Shown one piece after another: positions 23,134 to 25,800 of a stretch of DNA of 25,800 nt. Source of the stretch: Candidatus Caenarcanales bacterium. GTDB lineage: Bacteria > Cyanobacteriota > Vampirovibrionia > LMEP-6097. The notes beneath the pieces are model-generated. The model worked only from the letters and a program-made list of their open reading frames with translations, searched no databases and had not been told where the DNA came from. Position 1 is the first letter of the stretch. Every line of letters starts with the position of its first letter. Location of the stretch: the NCBI GenBank assembly GCA_022447685.1, contig JAKVAO010000036.1, positions 1 to 25,800 on the forward strand, given 5' to 3'. The translations under genes and the position numbers were made by a program.

Positions 23134-23964
23134 ATGTCTCTTCATATTGGGATCAAACAAGAATTTTCTTTAACTACTAATCAGTCAGTTAAGGAAAAAA
23201 ACTCAAAAAAGCCCACCAATTCAAACAAAATTAAAAGATTAAAACAAGCCATAGATGAAACACCAATGTCTATTGGTAATTGGCAATTCCCTAATTCAAC
23301 TCAATATATGTTCGGCAATGGATTTAGTATTGAAATGCCTATAAAACCTGTTTTTAATCAAAATAGAGATAATATCATTGCTTACAAACCAAAGAAAAGA
23401 CTTCAATCACTAATCCACTTTGTACCTATCTCCACTAATGGAAAAAAAATGAGCGACAGCCACAATATTAGTGATTCAGAAAAACTTTTCACTCCTTTTG
23501 ATCTCTGCCTGGGGATCTTAAAATTCATGAAGTCTTTTAATAAAGGTGATGTACCAATCCCTGAAGAAACACTTCTCATAATAGATAGCAACATGGAAGT
23601 TGAGAATCATCTAAGTAAATACTATGGTTTTTATAAAGACGAAACTAAACCTGAACTTGGGTTACACATAAGTGTATCCAAGCTAATAGAACAAAAAGAG
23701 ACAATTGAAAATAATTTACTAGAGCAACTTGAACAAAAAGGCTTAAATCTAAATGATTTAGTTAAGAGAGCAAAAAATGCACGAGTGGAGCAAGAAAAGA
23801 ATTTAAAAGAAATAAAACATGGCTTGCCTAAACTTAGTATGAATATGGATACATATATTTCACTCAGGAACTTTGAAATTAATAAAAGAAAAACAAAGCA
23901 AGCTTCTCAACCAATAACACTCAATCCGAACTTATCCAAAAATGGTGGGCCTTCCGTGACTTGA
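23134..23964 (+). CDS. Uncharacterised 276-aa protein whose 3' end enters a tRNA gene
   Basis: No family is recognised. The protein is basic, soluble and Asn/Lys-rich, starting MSLHIGIKQEFSLTTNQSVK. The middle holds FTPFDLCLGILKFMKSF and the stretch near residues 180-230 (KLIEQKETIENNLLEQLEQK) is probably coiled coil. The last seven codons (GGPSVT and stop) lie inside the 3' end of the tRNA-Ile gene on the other strand, an overlap of 22 bp. This suggests that the original 3' end was replaced, for example by recombination at the tRNA. Start is the first ATG after a short AT-rich gap, and no strong ribosome-binding site is evident. Confidence 0.6.
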   Translation: MSLHIGIKQEFSLTTNQSVKEKNSKKPTNSNKIKRLKQAIDETPMSIGNWQFPNSTQYMFGNGFSIEMPIKPVFNQNRDNIIAYKPKKRLQSLIHFVPISTNGKKMSDSHNISDSEKLFTPFDLCLGILKFMKSFNKGDVPIPEETLLIIDSNMEVENHLSKYYGFYKDETKPELGLHISVSKLIEQKETIENNLLEQLEQKGLNLNDLVKRAKNARVEQEKNLKEIKHGLPKLSMNMDTYISLRNFEINKRKTKQASQPITLNPNLSKNGGPSVT

Positions 23965-24019
23965 ACACGGGACCTCACGCTTATCAAGCGTGCGCTCTAA
24001 CCAGCTGAGCTAAAGGCCC
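23943..24019 (-). tRNA. tRNA-Ile (anticodon GAU)
   Basis: The minus strand folds as a standard 77-nt tRNA with an encoded CCA end. The acceptor stem is GGGCCUU with AAGGCCC, discriminator A and then CCA. The D arm is GCUC-AGCUGGUUA-GAGC. The anticodon stem-loop ACGCUUGAUAAGCGU carries GAU, reading AUU and AUC. The T arm CCGUG-UUCAAGU-CACGG is complete. The 3' end overlaps the convergent 276-aa gene. Confidence 0.95.
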
Positions 24020-24032
24020 CTACAGATGAAAT

Positions 24033-24041
24033 ATCTTACCA
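24033..24041 (-). promoter_or_regulatory. Candidate extended -10 promoter of the tRNA gene
   Basis: On the minus strand TG-G-TAAGAT is an extended -10 element 13 bases upstream of the tRNA 5' end. No good -35 is visible; the upstream side is occupied by the deoB promoter. Confidence 0.25.
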
Positions 24042-24070
24042 TAGACTGCTAAAATATATAGTCTAGGAAA
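24042..24070 (+). promoter_or_regulatory. deoB promoter -10 within an inverted repeat, and ribosome-binding site
   Basis: A -10-like TAAAAT (24050-24055) lies between TAGACT (24042-24047) and its complement AGTCTA (24060-24065), an arrangement suited to repressor control. AGGAAA (24065-24070) is the ribosome-binding site for the ATG at 24074. The -35 is weak. Confidence 0.4.
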
Positions 24071-24073
24071 TAT

Positions 24074-25318
24074 ATGAAAAATATTAAAAAAAGAGCGATT
24101 ATATTTATTATTGATGCCTGCGGGGTTGGATCCATGCCAGACTGGGCTGAATACGATGAAGCAGCCCCAGCAAATACCCTTGCAAGCACAGTAAAACACT
24201 GCGTCGAGAGTGGCAGAGGCATTAAAATACCTAATCTCTACTCACTTGGCATAGCTAACATCACAGAATTAAGTTCAATGCCCGCACTAGAGAAAACCCA
24301 GGCAAGCTTCGGTAAAATGGCAGAATTAAATCCAGCCAAGGATACTATCACTGGTCACTGGGAAATGACTGGGGTAAAAGCAACTAATACTTTCCCTTAC
24401 TACCCGAATGGTTTCCCTGATGATGTTGTCACTAAATTAAAAGCAGCCTGGGATGTTGAAGATATACTTCTAAACGCTCCTTACAGTGGCACCACAGCAC
24501 TTACCGACTTCGGTGACAAGCATATGGAAACTGGTTATCCGATAGTTTATACTAGTGCAGACTCAGTTCTTCAACTAGCAGCTCATGTAGATAAAATTCC
24601 TCTAAAAACTCAGTATAAATGGTGCGAGCAGGCGCGTGAAATTATGCGTGGTGAACACGAAGTGGCCAGAATTATCGCGAGACCATTTACTACTAATCCT
24701 GAGCAGTCTAATCCAGATACAAAGTATATCCGCCTCAATGACAAAAGACACGACTATTCAGTTTTGCCACACAATAAAACAATGCTAGAAACCGTACTTG
24801 AGAATGACGGTAATGTTATTGGCATAGGTAAAATCCAAGACATATTCGCTGGGCAAGGGGTTCCACTAAGTATTCATAGTAAAGATAACTTAGATGGTTT
24901 GGAGAAAATCACAGATCTGCTTGAAAACAATTACAGCAAACACATAGATAGTTTCAATGATAAAGATAAGGAAACCATTTTCTTAAATTTAGTAGAAACT
25001 GACTGTAATTTTGGTCATAGAAGAGATCCAGAGGGCTTCGCTCAAGCTCTAGAAGATATTGACGCGGCTCTGCCGCGTATACTAAGTGCCTTAAGCGAGA
25101 ACGATGTTCTCCTGATCTCAGCTGATCATGGCTGTGATCCATGTGCAGCTGGTACTGACCATACCCGTGAATATGTTCCAATACTAGTCTTCAACCCAGA
25201 AATAGAAGCTAAGGATCTAGGTACTAGAGAGACTTTTGCTGATATTGGTGCAACCATTCTTAACTGGTTTGAACTCAAGGATTCTGAGATTATGATTCAG
25301 GGACAGAGTTTAATATAG
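24074..25318 (+). CDS. deoB: Phosphopentomutase
   Basis: DeoB interconverts ribose-1-phosphate and ribose-5-phosphate (and the deoxy forms), linking nucleoside breakdown to the pentose phosphate pathway. The 414-residue protein is full length and has all the blocks of this alkaline-phosphatase-superfamily enzyme: IIDACGVGSMPDWAEYD (metal-binding Asp14), NTLAS, KDTITGHWEM (89-98) with the phosphoryl-carrying Thr, YTSADSVLQLAAH, the RLNDKRHDYS substrate region, LVETDCNFGHRRDPEGFA, ISADHGCDPCAAGTDHTREY and the C-terminal FADIGATI. The metal ligands in DHGCD and GTDHTRE are intact. No deoA, deoC, deoD or udp gene is adjacent. It runs divergently from the tRNA, and its 3' end overlaps the next, convergent gene by 29 bp. 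Confidence 0.97.
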   Translation: MKNIKKRAIIFIIDACGVGSMPDWAEYDEAAPANTLASTVKHCVESGRGIKIPNLYSLGIANITELSSMPALEKTQASFGKMAELNPAKDTITGHWEMTGVKATNTFPYYPNGFPDDVVTKLKAAWDVEDILLNAPYSGTTALTDFGDKHMETGYPIVYTSADSVLQLAAHVDKIPLKTQYKWCEQAREIMRGEHEVARIIARPFTTNPEQSNPDTKYIRLNDKRHDYSVLPHNKTMLETVLENDGNVIGIGKIQDIFAGQGVPLSIHSKDNLDGLEKITDLLENNYSKHIDSFNDKDKETIFLNLVETDCNFGHRRDPEGFAQALEDIDAALPRILSALSENDVLLISADHGCDPCAAGTDHTREYVPILVFNPEIEAKDLGTRETFADIGATILNWFELKDSEIMIQGQSLI

Positions 25319-25800
25319 TCCCGGCATACTGACTAGCTATGTTATTAATCCTTTGATTAACTTTATTTGCATAATCCTCTCTAGTGATTTTTCTAGTCTC
25401 ACCATCTGCTTCTTTAAAGTTCATATAAGCTGATGCTCCAATAATATTACGATAGCCTGCTTTATTTGACGGCTTACTTGAAACTTTAGGTGATTTAGCT
25501 GCTAACATAGCACCAAATGAACCCTTCTTTTTCTTAGTTTTCTTCTTCATAGCACCAAAACCAAACATAGAACTTGGCTCTTGGCTTTCATACTCTTCCT
25601 TCACACTAGGGTCAACAACTGCGTATGTTTTCAATCTGATTATAAACTCTTCAAATTTTTGTTTAATAATCGGGTGACTTCCAGGTTCTTTTGAGAATTC
25701 AGATGCCCTCACTAAAAGATTAGTGTAGTGGACTGAGAAATTCAGGCCAGTAAATACGTATATCAGAAGGTGTGAGAATATGAGAAAAGTAAAAAAGGAA
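25290..25800 (-). CDS. Membrane-anchored basic protein, cut by the right edge
   Basis: The frame is open from the window edge to TAA 25290-25292. Although a GTG at 25710-25712 could start a 140-residue form, the frame continues upstream to the edge through a hydrophobic stretch (FFTFLIFSHLLIYVFTGLNF), so the gene is probably longer and membrane-anchored, and its true start is outside the window. The soluble part has FEEFIIRLKTYAVVDPSVKE, then a lysine-rich stretch (AMKKKTKKKKGSFGAM), and ends with a helical part NKVNQRINNIASQYAGTILN. I recognise no family. Its last 29 bp overlap the deoB 3' end on the other strand. Confidence 0.55.
   Translation of the reverse strand, partial: SFFTFLIFSHLLIYVFTGLNFSVHYTNLLVRASEFSKEPGSHPIIKQKFEEFIIRLKTYAVVDPSVKEEYESQEPSSMFGFGAMKKKTKKKKGSFGAMLAAKSPKVSSKPSNKAGYRNIIGASAYMNFKEADGETRKITREDYANKVNQRINNIASQYAGTILNSVPES

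Noticed and set aside
24954..25181. 75-codon minus-strand frame inside deoB
   Set aside because: Shadow of deoB codons with no support.

Overview
The window is AT-rich (about one third G+C by eye) and gene-dense, with frequent TTG and GTG starts, short spacers, a Gram-negative-style lipoprotein and secreted proteins with cleavable signal peptides. The gene mix (FlhA, a microcystin-dependent-protein-type collar protein, a pentapeptide-repeat membrane protein, DUF2721, a photolyase/cryptochrome, a glutamyl-tRNA reductase-like protein) would fit a non-photosynthetic relative of Cyanobacteria (Vampirovibrionia/'Melainabacteria'). This is inference from family content only; there is no rRNA or marker gene to settle it.

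Bases 1-7269, all on the minus strand, form a flagellum/secretion-associated block. A 251-aa protein is followed by a terminator, a 198-bp MITE-like element and a strong promoter driving a 140-aa protein, flhA and a lipoprotein. Downstream lie an 805-aa protein (predicted beta-propeller plus an octapeptide repeat beginning Y-x-G-R), a small ORF that may be degraded, and the first codons of another gene. The 805-aa, 251-aa and small ORF products share a Y-x-G-[RK] motif.

Bases 7483-14810 hold housekeeping and envelope genes: tgt with a closely linked acidic/TM/pentapeptide-repeat protein on plus, then on minus a short divergent glutamyl-tRNA reductase-like gene, a GT-C glycosyltransferase and an ABC-F ATPase. 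The ABC-F gene diverges from an ArsC/Spx-family reductase across 33 bp containing a perfect palindrome.

Bases 15378-23964 look accessory and partly decayed. They hold a stand-alone protein with a PD-(D/E)XK-like motif, a secreted two-domain protein with an in-frame TAA, a tail-collar protein with an internal out-of-frame deletion, a photolyase/cryptochrome plus DUF2721 membrane protein, a secreted GH16 glycosidase, an HTH-like gene split by an in-frame TAA, a possibly frameshifted gene, a DUF938 methyltransferase and a 276-aa unknown whose 3' end runs into a tRNA-Ile gene.

Bases 23943-25800 carry tRNA-Ile(GAU) on minus, deoB (phosphopentomutase) on plus, and a minus-strand membrane-anchored protein that overlaps the deoB end and runs off the right edge. 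I found no CRISPR array, rRNA, transposase or prophage module. The most notable items are the octapeptide/Y-x-G-[RK] family around flhA, the MITE-like element, the symmetric divergent promoter and the cluster of interrupted genes.
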